From the NCBI GenBank assembly GCA_036322835.1, contig AP027304.1:1550001-1614000 (forward strand): 64,000 nucleotides of DNA, written 5' to 3'. The translations under genes were made by a program, and so were the position numbers. This document shows, one piece after another, positions 42,254-51,053 of this stretch. Below the pieces are notes generated by a model. It was not told the origin of the DNA, made no database searches, and worked only from the letters and a program-made list of their open reading frames with translations. Numbering within the stretch: position 1 is the stretch's first letter; the number at the start of each line of letters is the position of its first letter. This DNA is from Tenuifilaceae bacterium CYCD. GTDB taxonomy: Bacteria > Bacteroidota > Bacteroidia > Bacteroidales > Tenuifilaceae.

Positions 42254-42829
42254 ATGGATAAGAAAAATGTTAGAGGATTTCTTGAGTTTGTTTACGACTT
42301 CTATAAGTCGATGAAAGCTCATGAAATTACCCTTGTTTACGAGGGCGAAATTACCCATCAAATTACAAAGGCTTTTACTTCGCTTACCGAATCGAACATG
42401 GCCAAGGAAGAGGAGTCCAACTCTGTCCAGAAAAAAGTATTCCATGTGATGGTGGAATGCTTGCAGAACATCAGCAAGCATGCTGATAGTTTTGGTTCCG
42501 ACGATTTTCTCTTTGCGGGTCGTGGTATTTTTATGGTAAGTAAAGGTGATTCCGAGTACCATGTTACAACTGGGAATGTCATCGAAAATGGAAAAATCGA
42601 AGAGTTGTCAAAAATACTTGACTATATAAATACTCTCGACAAGGAGGGCTTGAAACAGCTCTACAAAACGCAGATGCGCGAAGGCCGTTTATCCGAAAAA
42701 GGTGGCGCAGGTTTAGGGTTTATAGATATTGCCCGCAAAACTGGTCGCAAACTAGAATACCACTTCTTGCCAATAGATGAGGAGTCGCACTTCTTTATTT
42801 TAACTTCAACTATTTCCAGAAACGAGTAA
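42254..42829 (+). CDS. SiaB-family protein kinase
   Basis: This 191-residue protein has a GHKL-like ATPase layout. The N-box-like helix is VMVECLQNISKHADS and the G-box is EKGGAGLGFIDIARK. The start MDKKNVRGFLEFVYDFY and the KIEELSKILDYINTLD helix are characteristic of the SiaB/DUF6272 family. SiaB phosphorylates SiaC in the Pseudomonas aeruginosa SiaABCD pathway. It lies between the PP2C gene (39-base gap) and the SiaC-like gene (12-base gap). The family is known knowledge; the reaction here is inferred. Confidence 0.87.
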   Translation: MDKKNVRGFLEFVYDFYKSMKAHEITLVYEGEITHQITKAFTSLTESNMAKEEESNSVQKKVFHVMVECLQNISKHADSFGSDDFLFAGRGIFMVSKGDSEYHVTTGNVIENGKIEELSKILDYINTLDKEGLKQLYKTQMREGRLSEKGGAGLGFIDIARKTGRKLEYHFLPIDEESHFFILTSTISRNE

Positions 42830-42841
42830 ATAATAAAATAT

Positions 42842-43225
42842 ATGGAAACCATCAAAATAATGGGGACCGACGACACCCCAACAGTTATACTGGATGCCGA
42901 AAATGAGATTTATGAAATCTCAGGACGTTCCCTTCCCGAGGATGTGACTGCATTTTACGATCCTATTTTAGGATGGCTCGATGAGTATGCATCTTCGCCT
43001 AACAAAAAAACGATTTTCACCTTTAAGTTGGTGTATTTCAATACAGCAAGTTCTAAGTTATTGCTTGATATTCTGATGAAGTTGGAGCAAATGCACGAGG
43101 CTGGAAATGATATTTTGGTTCGTTGGTACTATCCTGAGGATGACGAGGATATGCAAGAAGCGGGTGAAGAGTACGCTGATATTGTTGATGTTCCATTCGA
43201 ACAGGTAGGCTATACACTAAGTTAG
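42842..43225 (+). CDS. SiaC-family (DUF1987) regulatory phosphoprotein
   Basis: This 127-residue protein begins METIKIMGTDDTPTVILDAE and contains GRSLPEDVTAFYDPILGWLDEY and the conserved YFNTASSKLLLDIL. The Thr in FNTASS is residue 68, the same number as the phosphorylated Thr of P. aeruginosa SiaC. In that pathway unphosphorylated SiaC activates the diguanylate cyclase SiaD. No SiaD-like cyclase is in this operon; the next gene is a large ABC-2 transporter, which could be the new output. The start is fixed by the family N-terminus. Confidence 0.9.
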   Translation: METIKIMGTDDTPTVILDAENEIYEISGRSLPEDVTAFYDPILGWLDEYASSPNKKTIFTFKLVYFNTASSKLLLDILMKLEQMHEAGNDILVRWYYPEDDEDMQEAGEEYADIVDVPFEQVGYTLS

Positions 43226-43259
43226 TATTCTCCTTATACTTTTTCAAACGGCTTAGAAA

Positions 43260-46200
43260 ATGAGTGAAGAGATTCTTAAAGCGTTAATGCAACTCTTTGC
43301 AATTATAGCAAAGCAGGACGAAGGGGTTGAACTCAAGGAACGCGATTATGTGGTTAACTTCCTCACCCAGCAGCTGAACGATGAAGCCGTTAAGGAGTAT
43401 ATTCAACTTTTCGATGAACATGCCGGTTTGCTTGAAAAGGAGGATAATAATGATGATGAAGAAAAAGGCAAACGCAAGTTAACCTCTGTTAAGGACTCGG
43501 TTAGAATCCTGGGTATTTGCAAAAAAATCAACAAGACTCTTACCCAGAAACAGAAGATTGTCGTACTGGTTCGCTTGTACGAATTAATCAATGCCGATCG
43601 TAAGTTCACCGATCAGCGCATGGCCATCATTAATACCGTGGCCGAGGTATTTAAGCTTACGAAAGAGGAAATTGCCGATATTGAGAATTTTGTTGTTAAG
43701 AATACCCCCGAGGAACTCGATTTCGCTAGCATTCTTTCCATTCACGATAAATCCGAGAGCGGACATGTCTGCAAGCACATTCCTACCGAGGCGCTCGATG
43801 GGTATATATACATCCTTCAAATTAAAAGCGAGGATCTTTACTTCCTCCGCTATACTGGTAACGAAGATATTTTCTTAAATGGGTTGCCAATTAGCAACCG
43901 TAGGATTTATCTATTCGCCAGCGGTAGTTCTTTAAAGTTACCCAAAGGTAAGCCTGTTTACTATACCGATGTTGTAGCCCATTTCTTAGCCGATTTAACT
44001 GCAGTTCGAATATCGTACAAGGTTGAGGATGTTGGATTCCAATTCAAAACTGGAGGAATTGGGCTTCGCAATATTTCTTTTAGCGAGGGACATGGTAAGT
44101 TGGTTGGTATTATGGGAGCCAGTGGAGCCGGTAAAACAACCCTGCTAAATGTTCTGGCAGGAATTGAAAAACCCACTTCAGGCCGAGTTTTAATCAATGG
44201 CTTCGATCTGCATAACGAAAAAGATAAGCTCGAAGGTGTTATTGGCGTTATTCCTCAGGATGATCTTTTGATAGAGGAACTAACTGTTTTTGAAAATCTT
44301 TACTTCAGCGCAAAACTTTGCTTTAAGGATAAAACCGAGGAGGAGTTGGTGGCAATGGTCGATAAAACCCTTGCAAACCTCGGCCTATTGGAACGAAAAG
44401 ATTTGAAAGTGGGATCTCCTTTGAACAAGATGATCTCTGGTGGTCAGCGTAAACGCTTGAACATAGCCCTTGAGTTGATACGCGAACCATCCATCCTTTT
44501 TGTTGATGAGCCAACCTCTGGGCTTTCATCAAGGGACTCCGAGAACGTAATGGATCTTCTCAGGGAGTTAACCCTAAAAGGAAAGTTGATATTTGTGGTT
44601 ATTCACCAGCCATCATCGGATATTTACAAGATGTTCGATAATATGGTGATACTCGATACTGGTGGTTACATGATTTACTACGGCAACCCCGTTGAAGCAG
44701 TTATGTACTTCAAGCGTATTGACATGCAGATCAACAGCGATGTTGGGGAATGTCCTGTTTGCGGTAACGTAAATCCTGAACTTATTTTTAACATTATTGA
44801 GGCTCGGGTTGTTGATGAATTTGGCCGTTACACGCCAACCCGTAAGGTATCGCCCCATAAGTGGGAGGAACATTTCAAGGAGAACATCAAAGCACCTATC
44901 GTTCATGATGAAACGGCAGAACCGCCTCGTTCGTTGAACATCCCATCGCGGATTAAGCAGTTCTTGATTTATACCAAACGCGATCTTTTGTCGAAAATAA
45001 GCAATACGCAGTATATTATTCTCAACCTTCTGGAGACTCCTATTTTAGCGTTTATTTTGGCATTTGTGATCCGATATATAGCCGATCCAAACTCCGATAT
45101 CTACATTTTTAGGGAGAACGAGAATATTCCCATTTATTTATTCATGGCACTTATTGTTGCTCTATTTATAGGATTGACCGTTAGTGCCGAGGAGATTTTC
45201 CGTGATAGAAAAATATTGAAACGAGAGGCTTTCCTAAACTTGAGCCGATCGAGTTATCTTTTCTCAAAAATCGCAATACTCTTTATGCTTTCAGCAATTC
45301 AAACAATTGCCTTTGTTTTAATTGCCAACGGAATTCTACAGATCCGAGGGATGTATTTCGATTACTGGTTAATACTGTTCTCTACTGCTGTTTGCGCCAA
45401 TATGCTTGGCTTAAATATCTCTGCAACCTTCAATTCTGCAGTAACAATATATATTGTTATCCCATTGCTGATGATCCCAATGATGGTGCTATCGGGTGCA
45501 ATGTTCAGTTTTGAAAAGTTGAATAGAGCGGTTGGTAGTTTTAGCAGGGTACCTCTGGTTGCAGAATTTATGGTTACCAAGTGGGGATACGAGGCCTTGG
45601 TGGTTCACCAGTTCAAGGATAACGATTTTGAGAAAGTGTTTTACGATATTGAAAAGGTTCAGCGAAATGCCGACTTTAAAAATGTTTACTATATCGCCGA
45701 AGTAGAAAAAAGGGTAACTGCGTGTGTTGATTTTCTGGATCGTAAAAACGATCCAGATGTTAAGGATCAATTTAACGTTGACCTTGCTGTTATCCGTCGG
45801 GCCGTTATTACCGAAACAACTGTGTATTCACCATCTGTTCCGTATAATTATATCGATAGGCTTACCCCAGACAAATTCGATGAGGAAGCCGCATACGCAT
45901 TGATAGATTACATTGACGCTTTAAAACGGTTTTATGGCGATATTTTCCAGATACAAACCCAGAAAAGAGATAGAATTGTTGAGTATTTGGTGAGCACCAA
46001 TCCAAAGCTATACGAAGCAAAACGCAGGGCATATCACAATGAGAGTATTTCTGATTTAGCCACAAAGGCACTTGAGAAAAATAAAATTCTTCAGTATAAA
46101 GATGAATTAGTTCAACAGAATGATCCTGTATACAGGGATCCTGTTCCTAATCATTTTCTTGATTTTAGATCTCATTTCCTTGCCCCTCGGAAGTATTTCA

Positions 46201-46346
46201 TGGGTATGTATTTCGATACCTTCTGGTTCAACCTAACAGCAATTTGGGTAATGACCATTGTGTTATATATTACTCTATACTATGAATCGTTGAAAAAACT
46301 CATAGAACTATTCTCAAAAATTAAGATACCTTCGTTATCAAAATAA
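43260..46346 (+). CDS. TerB-like/ABC ATPase/ABC-2 membrane fusion protein
   Basis: This 1028-residue protein has a TerB-like helical domain at the N-terminus (about 1-150). A small beta domain (about 180-250) comes next. Then an ABCG-type ATPase (about 265-500) has Walker A GASGAGKTT, signature ISGGQRKRL and Walker B LFVDEPTSGLS. An ABC-2 type membrane part with about six helices (about 590-800) follows, then a long soluble insert and a last helix (about 995-1015). A CPVCGNVNPE motif near 500 may bind zinc. It is of half-transporter type, so a homodimer is expected. Substrate unknown. It is the probable effector of the preceding partner-switch genes. Confidence 0.88.
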   Translation: MSEEILKALMQLFAIIAKQDEGVELKERDYVVNFLTQQLNDEAVKEYIQLFDEHAGLLEKEDNNDDEEKGKRKLTSVKDSVRILGICKKINKTLTQKQKIVVLVRLYELINADRKFTDQRMAIINTVAEVFKLTKEEIADIENFVVKNTPEELDFASILSIHDKSESGHVCKHIPTEALDGYIYILQIKSEDLYFLRYTGNEDIFLNGLPISNRRIYLFASGSSLKLPKGKPVYYTDVVAHFLADLTAVRISYKVEDVGFQFKTGGIGLRNISFSEGHGKLVGIMGASGAGKTTLLNVLAGIEKPTSGRVLINGFDLHNEKDKLEGVIGVIPQDDLLIEELTVFENLYFSAKLCFKDKTEEELVAMVDKTLANLGLLERKDLKVGSPLNKMISGGQRKRLNIALELIREPSILFVDEPTSGLSSRDSENVMDLLRELTLKGKLIFVVIHQPSSDIYKMFDNMVILDTGGYMIYYGNPVEAVMYFKRIDMQINSDVGECPVCGNVNPELIFNIIEARVVDEFGRYTPTRKVSPHKWEEHFKENIKAPIVHDETAEPPRSLNIPSRIKQFLIYTKRDLLSKISNTQYIILNLLETPILAFILAFVIRYIADPNSDIYIFRENENIPIYLFMALIVALFIGLTVSAEEIFRDRKILKREAFLNLSRSSYLFSKIAILFMLSAIQTIAFVLIANGILQIRGMYFDYWLILFSTAVCANMLGLNISATFNSAVTIYIVIPLLMIPMMVLSGAMFSFEKLNRAVGSFSRVPLVAEFMVTKWGYEALVVHQFKDNDFEKVFYDIEKVQRNADFKNVYYIAEVEKRVTACVDFLDRKNDPDVKDQFNVDLAVIRRAVITETTVYSPSVPYNYIDRLTPDKFDEEAAYALIDYIDALKRFYGDIFQIQTQKRDRIVEYLVSTNPKLYEAKRRAYHNESISDLATKALEKNKILQYKDELVQQNDPVYRDPVPNHFLDFRSHFLAPRKYFMGMYFDTFWFNLTAIWVMTIVLYITLYYESLKKLIELFSKIKIPSLSK

Positions 46347-46404
46347 TTTTTTCTTATCTTTACTCACAATTAATAAAGAATTTTACATAATCCTAAATTC
46401 TGTT

Positions 46405-47328
46405 ATGAATAGGAGATTGTTATATGTATTGCTAGTTTTTGTTGTGGCAGAGATTGTTACATCATGCAAGTCGTGCAAGAAAGATCCTGATGATATAAGC
46501 CAGGAATTATTTGTTCCTGATTCAATTGCTTCAAAGGAGTCTGTTCCAGTATTAGGAAAGCCTGTAATTGACGAAATGATGCAGAATATCGCATCTCCAG
46601 TTGAAACAGCCGCCCTTATTAAAGGCCTTAAAATACCATTTAATAAGGACTTTTTAGTTAACACTAAGTCTGCCGAAAAATTCAACACTAGTTTTGAAAA
46701 AGCGTTAGCATTAGGGATCTATAGTTGCGATCTTGGTTACTTGAATATGTATGAGAAAACCTCTTTCGTGGTTGACTACATATCGATTATTAAGCGTTTA
46801 GCCGATGATATTCAAGTTGGTCAATTTTTTGATTTTTCAACATTAAAACGTTTAGCCACCAATAATGAAAACCTAGATTCATTAGTTACTATCTCGCAAC
46901 AAAGTTTTAGTAGAATAGATAACTACTTGCGGGAAACTAACAGATCAATGCTTAGCGTAGTTATTGTTGCAGGAGTTTGGGTTGAAGGGGCATACCTTAC
47001 AACAAGAGTTGCACAGATTAGCGATCATAAAAGGATTCGAGAAACGCTTGGTGAGCAAAAGACTATTCTTGGTTTTCTTCTGCCCATACTAAAAGTTTAC
47101 GAGAAAGATCCAAATATGGCAAAGTTTTTGACAGACATAAATAAGATAAAGGTGTTGTTTGATAATGTGAAGATTACATACGAGATTGGAGAGCCTGAAA
47201 TGGTTGAAGTTAATGGTGAAGTAACCTTTGTTCAACATGATAAACAGGTAGTTGAAATGAGCGAAGAAACTTACAAGCAGATTATTGAAAGTGTTCAGAA
47301 GCTCCGTAGTGATCTCACTAAACTTTAG
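46405..47328 (+). CDS. Hypothetical lipoprotein
   Basis: This 307-residue protein has a signal peptide and a lipobox ending VTSCKSC. The mature protein is largely helical (for example AAEKFNTSFEKALALGIYSCDLGYLNMYEKTS-type amphipathic helices) with no strong motif. No family is recognised with certainty. It follows the ABC-2 gene after 58 bases and precedes the secreted gene at 47343 by 14 bases, so it is likely part of the same operon. As a probable outer-membrane or periplasm-facing lipoprotein it could be a partner of the transporter. Confidence 0.75.
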   Translation: MNRRLLYVLLVFVVAEIVTSCKSCKKDPDDISQELFVPDSIASKESVPVLGKPVIDEMMQNIASPVETAALIKGLKIPFNKDFLVNTKSAEKFNTSFEKALALGIYSCDLGYLNMYEKTSFVVDYISIIKRLADDIQVGQFFDFSTLKRLATNNENLDSLVTISQQSFSRIDNYLRETNRSMLSVVIVAGVWVEGAYLTTRVAQISDHKRIRETLGEQKTILGFLLPILKVYEKDPNMAKFLTDINKIKVLFDNVKITYEIGEPEMVEVNGEVTFVQHDKQVVEMSEETYKQIIESVQKLRSDLTKL

Positions 47329-47342
47329 GAAATTATTTGGTT

Positions 47343-47780
47343 ATGAAAAGGATACTCTTAGTGTTTGCAATTGTTCTGTTGGGCCTAGCGTTTACAAATA
47401 GCGTAAAGGCTCAATCCGAGGAAGAGTTGGTGCAGATATGTGGAATGATTGCTAAAGAAGCAACCTTCCTTAAGGATTTCCGCATAAAATTAGATGCAGG
47501 GGATCCTCCTCCAGTACAACGTATTCCTGTTATTTTAAAGAAAGATGTTAAGTACAGGTTTACAGTTTGTAATTCCAAGGATTTTGAGGGAAAGGTTGTT
47601 CTTCAACTATTCGATAATAACCGAATGCTTGCCACAACGTATGTAATTGCTAGTGGAAAAGATTATCCTTACATAGACTGGGTTTGTACTAAAACAGGGG
47701 CTTACCATCTTTTCTTTAGTTTCCGCGATGGAAAGGCTGGGTTAGCGGTTGGTTTGCTTTCGATGGTTGAGATGTTGTAA
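47343..47780 (+). CDS. Secreted hypothetical protein
   Basis: The ATG at 47343 begins a signal peptide (MKRILLVFAIVLLGLAFTNS, then VKAQ). The mature part is about 120 residues and beta-rich (KYRFTVCNSKDF, GKVVLQLFDNNRMLATTYV, AYHLFFSFRDGKAG), consistent with a small beta-sandwich. Two Cys residues in the body may form a disulfide. No family is recognised. It is the last gene of the eleven-gene operon and is followed by a strong terminator at 47801. Confidence 0.75.
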   Translation: MKRILLVFAIVLLGLAFTNSVKAQSEEELVQICGMIAKEATFLKDFRIKLDAGDPPPVQRIPVILKKDVKYRFTVCNSKDFEGKVVLQLFDNNRMLATTYVIASGKDYPYIDWVCTKTGAYHLFFSFRDGKAGLAVGLLSMVEML

Positions 47781-47800
47781 AGAATCTGATCAGCATATAA

Positions 47801-47830
47801 GAGTCTCTCCAAAAGGAGAGACTCTTTTGT
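47801..47830. terminator. Terminator of signalling operon, bidirectional
   Basis: GAGTCTCTCC (47801-47810) and GGAGAGACTC (47815-47824) form a perfect 10-base stem with an AAAA loop, followed by TTTTGTTTT. It lies between convergent genes and can serve both. Confidence 0.92.
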
Positions 47831-47842
47831 TTTATAATCTTT

Positions 47843-48916
47843 TTACTTGTATCCTAACGAAGCGTAGCCAACCCAATGATGAATGTTAGCTATTGCAGTT
47901 TTGCCCATTCTAATATCTTCAACTTCGATAGGCGCATGGTCAATGCTTGTGGAGTATCCAATAAGTTCACCATTAAAAGGTATTCCTTTTTGATATCCGT
48001 TTAAATATAGTGCAGTTGATAATCCTAATGGAATGCTGTATCTGCCGCACCAAGCCCATTTATATTCTCTGTGATCATTTGGATTTACAGTGTACTCAAA
48101 AAATTTTTGTATTCCTTGTTGCGTTAAATGTCCTGTAAGACAATTGTTGATAATTTCATGCTCGTGTGCAACAGCATTTTGGTATCCAATAGAATCAGTT
48201 CCAAATGGAGCATAGTTCTTGCCACCCCAATCCTCATCGCCGTAATGTACCGCATCGGTTGTGATGAGGATTGCAAAATCTTTTCCCCATTCTAGTTGAT
48301 TTTCCTTTGCAACAGAATTGATAGCCTCGGCTAGTCTGTTCGAAATTTTATCGATTCGGGCGAATGACATGTAGGGAATGAGAATAGGAATAATTTGAAC
48401 ATCGGGATTATAATGCTGCAAAATTGGTAGCATCGATTCAATAGAGTGTTCGACAATTTGCATGCTGTCGTGTACTTCGGCCATATCAGAAGGCATCTTC
48501 TTGATAATTTCATCCCGCAAACAAGAAACTTTTATATCCTTGTAAGATCCGTGCCAGTAATCGAAACCATCAAAAATTAATTTGTTTTCAAGATTGAACT
48601 TTTTTGCCTTATGGGCAACTCCAAATACAATTACAACTTTTGCCTTGATATTTCGCAAAACAGCAGGGTATTGCCAACCAACATAGGTGTAATCGTCGTG
48701 AGGGCATATTGCCATTCGGAATGATTCGTTCATTGGCTTGGTATCAAGACTATCTCCCTGTGTTTTTTGTATCCTCATTAAAACAGAATCAACCTGATAG
48801 GCTTTGCTGGCAAACCCAATGGTGTCGACCATTTGTCGAATCGCGAGAGGATGTTTTTGAAGGTTGCTACAGTTCAAAAGCGCAAGAATTATAATTGCCG
48901 ATAATTTTATTTTCAT
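47843..48916 (-). CDS. MEMO-family (AmmeMemoRadiSam protein B-like) lipoprotein
   Basis: This 357-residue protein has the MEMO1 pattern: ICPHDDYTYVGW, then FGVAHK, VEHSIESMLPILQH, ITTDAVHYGDEDW and AWCGRYSI, with the His residues that line the metal or active site. MEMO relatives are metal-binding, dioxygenase-like proteins, often fused or adjacent to AMMECR1 and a radical SAM enzyme; neither partner is in the window. The start MKIKLSAIIILALLNC is a signal peptide with a lipobox, so this one is exported and lipid-anchored, which is not usual for the family. It is convergent with the signalling operon. Confidence 0.86.
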   Translation of the reverse strand: MKIKLSAIIILALLNCSNLQKHPLAIRQMVDTIGFASKAYQVDSVLMRIQKTQGDSLDTKPMNESFRMAICPHDDYTYVGWQYPAVLRNIKAKVVIVFGVAHKAKKFNLENKLIFDGFDYWHGSYKDIKVSCLRDEIIKKMPSDMAEVHDSMQIVEHSIESMLPILQHYNPDVQIIPILIPYMSFARIDKISNRLAEAINSVAKENQLEWGKDFAILITTDAVHYGDEDWGGKNYAPFGTDSIGYQNAVAHEHEIINNCLTGHLTQQGIQKFFEYTVNPNDHREYKWAWCGRYSIPLGLSTALYLNGYQKGIPFNGELIGYSTSIDHAPIEVEDIRMGKTAIANIHHWVGYASLGYK

Positions 48917-49073
48917 GGCTCTGCTAGTTTATTATCTGAGTGTTTTTCAATTTAAAGATAGGTATAAATAAAGATTCTTGTACTTGGTTAAAATTGTTTA
49001 AGGATAGTTTGCTGCGTTTTTGTAATTAATTCGATATGCTTAACAGCATTATTGCTTTAATAAATGCCGTAAA

Positions 49074-49107
49074 TTGAGGTCTCATTTACATCATTTTATA
49101 ACTTTGC
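49074..49107 (+). promoter_or_regulatory. Predicted mutA promoter
   Basis: TAACTTTGC (49099-49107) fits the -7 consensus TAnnTTTG. TTG (49074-49076) lies 22 bases before it as a possible -33 box. The start codon is 26 bases downstream. Confidence 0.65.
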
Positions 49108-49132
49108 AATCCAAAATCCAAATAGTCTGATT

Positions 49133-51016
49133 ATGGCAGAAAAAAGCAACGAAAAGCTTTTTACCGAATTTCCCCCAGTTTCAACACAGGAGTGGGAGTC
49201 GGTAATACGCGAGGATTTGAAAGGAGCCGATTACGATAAAAAATTAATTTGGAAAACTATCGAGGGCATCAATGTTAAGCCCTACTATCGCTCCGAGGAC
49301 CTTGCTAATATCGAAACAACCTATGTGAAACCCGGACAATTCCCATACGTTCGTGGTAATCACGAGAAGGGCAATCCTTGGTTAATTCGTCAGGACATTG
49401 ATGTTTGCTTAGACAAACCAACCGATGCCAACCGAAAAGCCATTGATATGCTTGCAAAGGGTGTTGAATCTTTAGGATTCAATCTTTGCAATGAGTGTGA
49501 GCCCACTCTCGATTCCATAAGCCGCTTGCTTAAGGATATCGACTTAAATCAGGTTGAAATCAATTTTACAGGAGGTTTTGCTACAGCAAAGGCATTGCCT
49601 TTCATCGTAAAATTCTTGGAGCAAAGTCGTTTCGATGCTCAAAAAATTAGATTTTCTATCGATTACAGTCCATTAACATCTCTATCGTTAAACGGTAAGT
49701 TCTGCTGCGATAACGACGCTTCGTTCGAAGGGTTAGTTTCGGTGGTACTTGCTGTTAAGAATTTCCCAAATTTCAGGGTTATTGGTGTTAACGGGCATAT
49801 TTTTCACAATAGCGGTTCGTCTATTGTTCAGGAGTTGGGGTATGCGCTTGCAATGGCAAGCAACTATCTAACAGTTTTAACAGAGAAGGGTTTTACTGTT
49901 GATGAGGTTGCAACCAGAATGAGCTTCAACTTTGCAATTAGTTCCAACTACTTTATGGAGATTGCAAAGTTCCGCGCAGCTCGTTTGCTTTGGGCAAAAA
50001 TGGTTGAGGCTTACAACCCAACATCGGCTAAATCTGCTCAAATGAGAATCCACGCTGAGACTAGCCGTTGGAATAAGACTGTTTACGATGCTTACGTAAA
50101 TATGCTTCGTACAACCACCGAGGGAATGTCGGCTGTGCTTGCAGGTGTTGATTCCTTGACTGTTCTTCCATTTGATGCTCCATATGCTGATTCATCGATC
50201 TTTTCAGAGAGAATTGCTCGCAACCAGCAGTTGCTTCTTCGCGAGGAATCCTACTTAGGCCAAGTTGCTGACCCTTCAGCTGGAAGTTACTATATTGAGA
50301 ATTTGACCATTTCAATTGCAGAAAATGCTTGGGGTCAATTCTTGAAGGTTGAGGAGATGGGTGGTTATAAGGAATCGTTCATCAACGGTTATGTTCAGGC
50401 TCAAATTGCTGAAGTTTCCAACAAGCGCGATGCAAATATTGCAAATCGCCGTGAGACTGTTCTTGGAACTAACCAGTATCCTAATTTCAACGAGATTGCT
50501 GATGCAAAGGCTGTAAGTGCCGATGCGGTTACCCGCAAAGCATCAGAAAAACCTGCCGATGCAATTGCGTTACCTTTGGTTCCTTACCGTGGTGCTCAGG
50601 CTTTTGAGGGGCTACGTTACAGAACCGATGTTAGCGGACGTCGTCCAAAGGTGTTTATGCTAACACTGGGTAGTTTGGCAATGCGCAGGGCAAGAGCTCA
50701 GTTTAGCTGCAATTTCTTTGCAGTAGCAGGCTTTGATGTGATTGATAATATTGGCTTCAAAACTGTTGATGAGGGTGTTAAGGCTGCTCTTGATGCAAAA
50801 TCCGATATCATTGTTATTTGTAGTTCCGATGAGGAGTACGCAACACTTGCAGTTGAAGCGTTTGAGAAATTGAACGGAAAGGCAGTATATGTAGTTGCTG
50901 GTGACCCTGCTTGCAAGCCTGAACTAGAGGCTAAAGGAATCAAAAATTACATCAATGTGAAGAGCAACCTTCTAGAGACATTGAAGGGTTACCAAAATCT
51001 TTTAAATATTAAATAA
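49133..51016 (+). CDS. mutA: Methylmalonyl-CoA mutase small subunit
   Basis: This 627-residue protein has the mutase TIM barrel (about 1-480, with [40 protein letters not shown] split over two stretches, and [13 protein letters not shown]) and a C-terminal flavodoxin-like domain. The latter lacks the cobalamin DxHxxG motif (the place reads [12 protein letters not shown]), as expected for the non-catalytic small subunit. With MutB it interconverts succinyl-CoA and methylmalonyl-CoA, part of propionate formation or use. It lies 37 bases before mutB and both are driven by the promoter at 49074. Confidence 0.95.
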   Translation: MAEKSNEKLFTEFPPVSTQEWESVIREDLKGADYDKKLIWKTIEGINVKPYYRSEDLANIETTYVKPGQFPYVRGNHEKGNPWLIRQDIDVCLDKPTDANRKAIDMLAKGVESLGFNLCNECEPTLDSISRLLKDIDLNQVEINFTGGFATAKALPFIVKFLEQSRFDAQKIRFSIDYSPLTSLSLNGKFCCDNDASFEGLVSVVLAVKNFPNFRVIGVNGHIFHNSGSSIVQELGYALAMASNYLTVLTEKGFTVDEVATRMSFNFAISSNYFMEIAKFRAARLLWAKMVEAYNPTSAKSAQMRIHAETSRWNKTVYDAYVNMLRTTTEGMSAVLAGVDSLTVLPFDAPYADSSIFSERIARNQQLLLREESYLGQVADPSAGSYYIENLTISIAENAWGQFLKVEEMGGYKESFINGYVQAQIAEVSNKRDANIANRRETVLGTNQYPNFNEIADAKAVSADAVTRKASEKPADAIALPLVPYRGAQAFEGLRYRTDVSGRRPKVFMLTLGSLAMRRARAQFSCNFFAVAGFDVIDNIGFKTVDEGVKAALDAKSDIIVICSSDEEYATLAVEAFEKLNGKAVYVVAGDPACKPELEAKGIKNYINVKSNLLETLKGYQNLLNIK

Positions 51017-51053
51017 GCGCTCTTTTGCTGATGCGTTTAAAAAGATAATAAAG

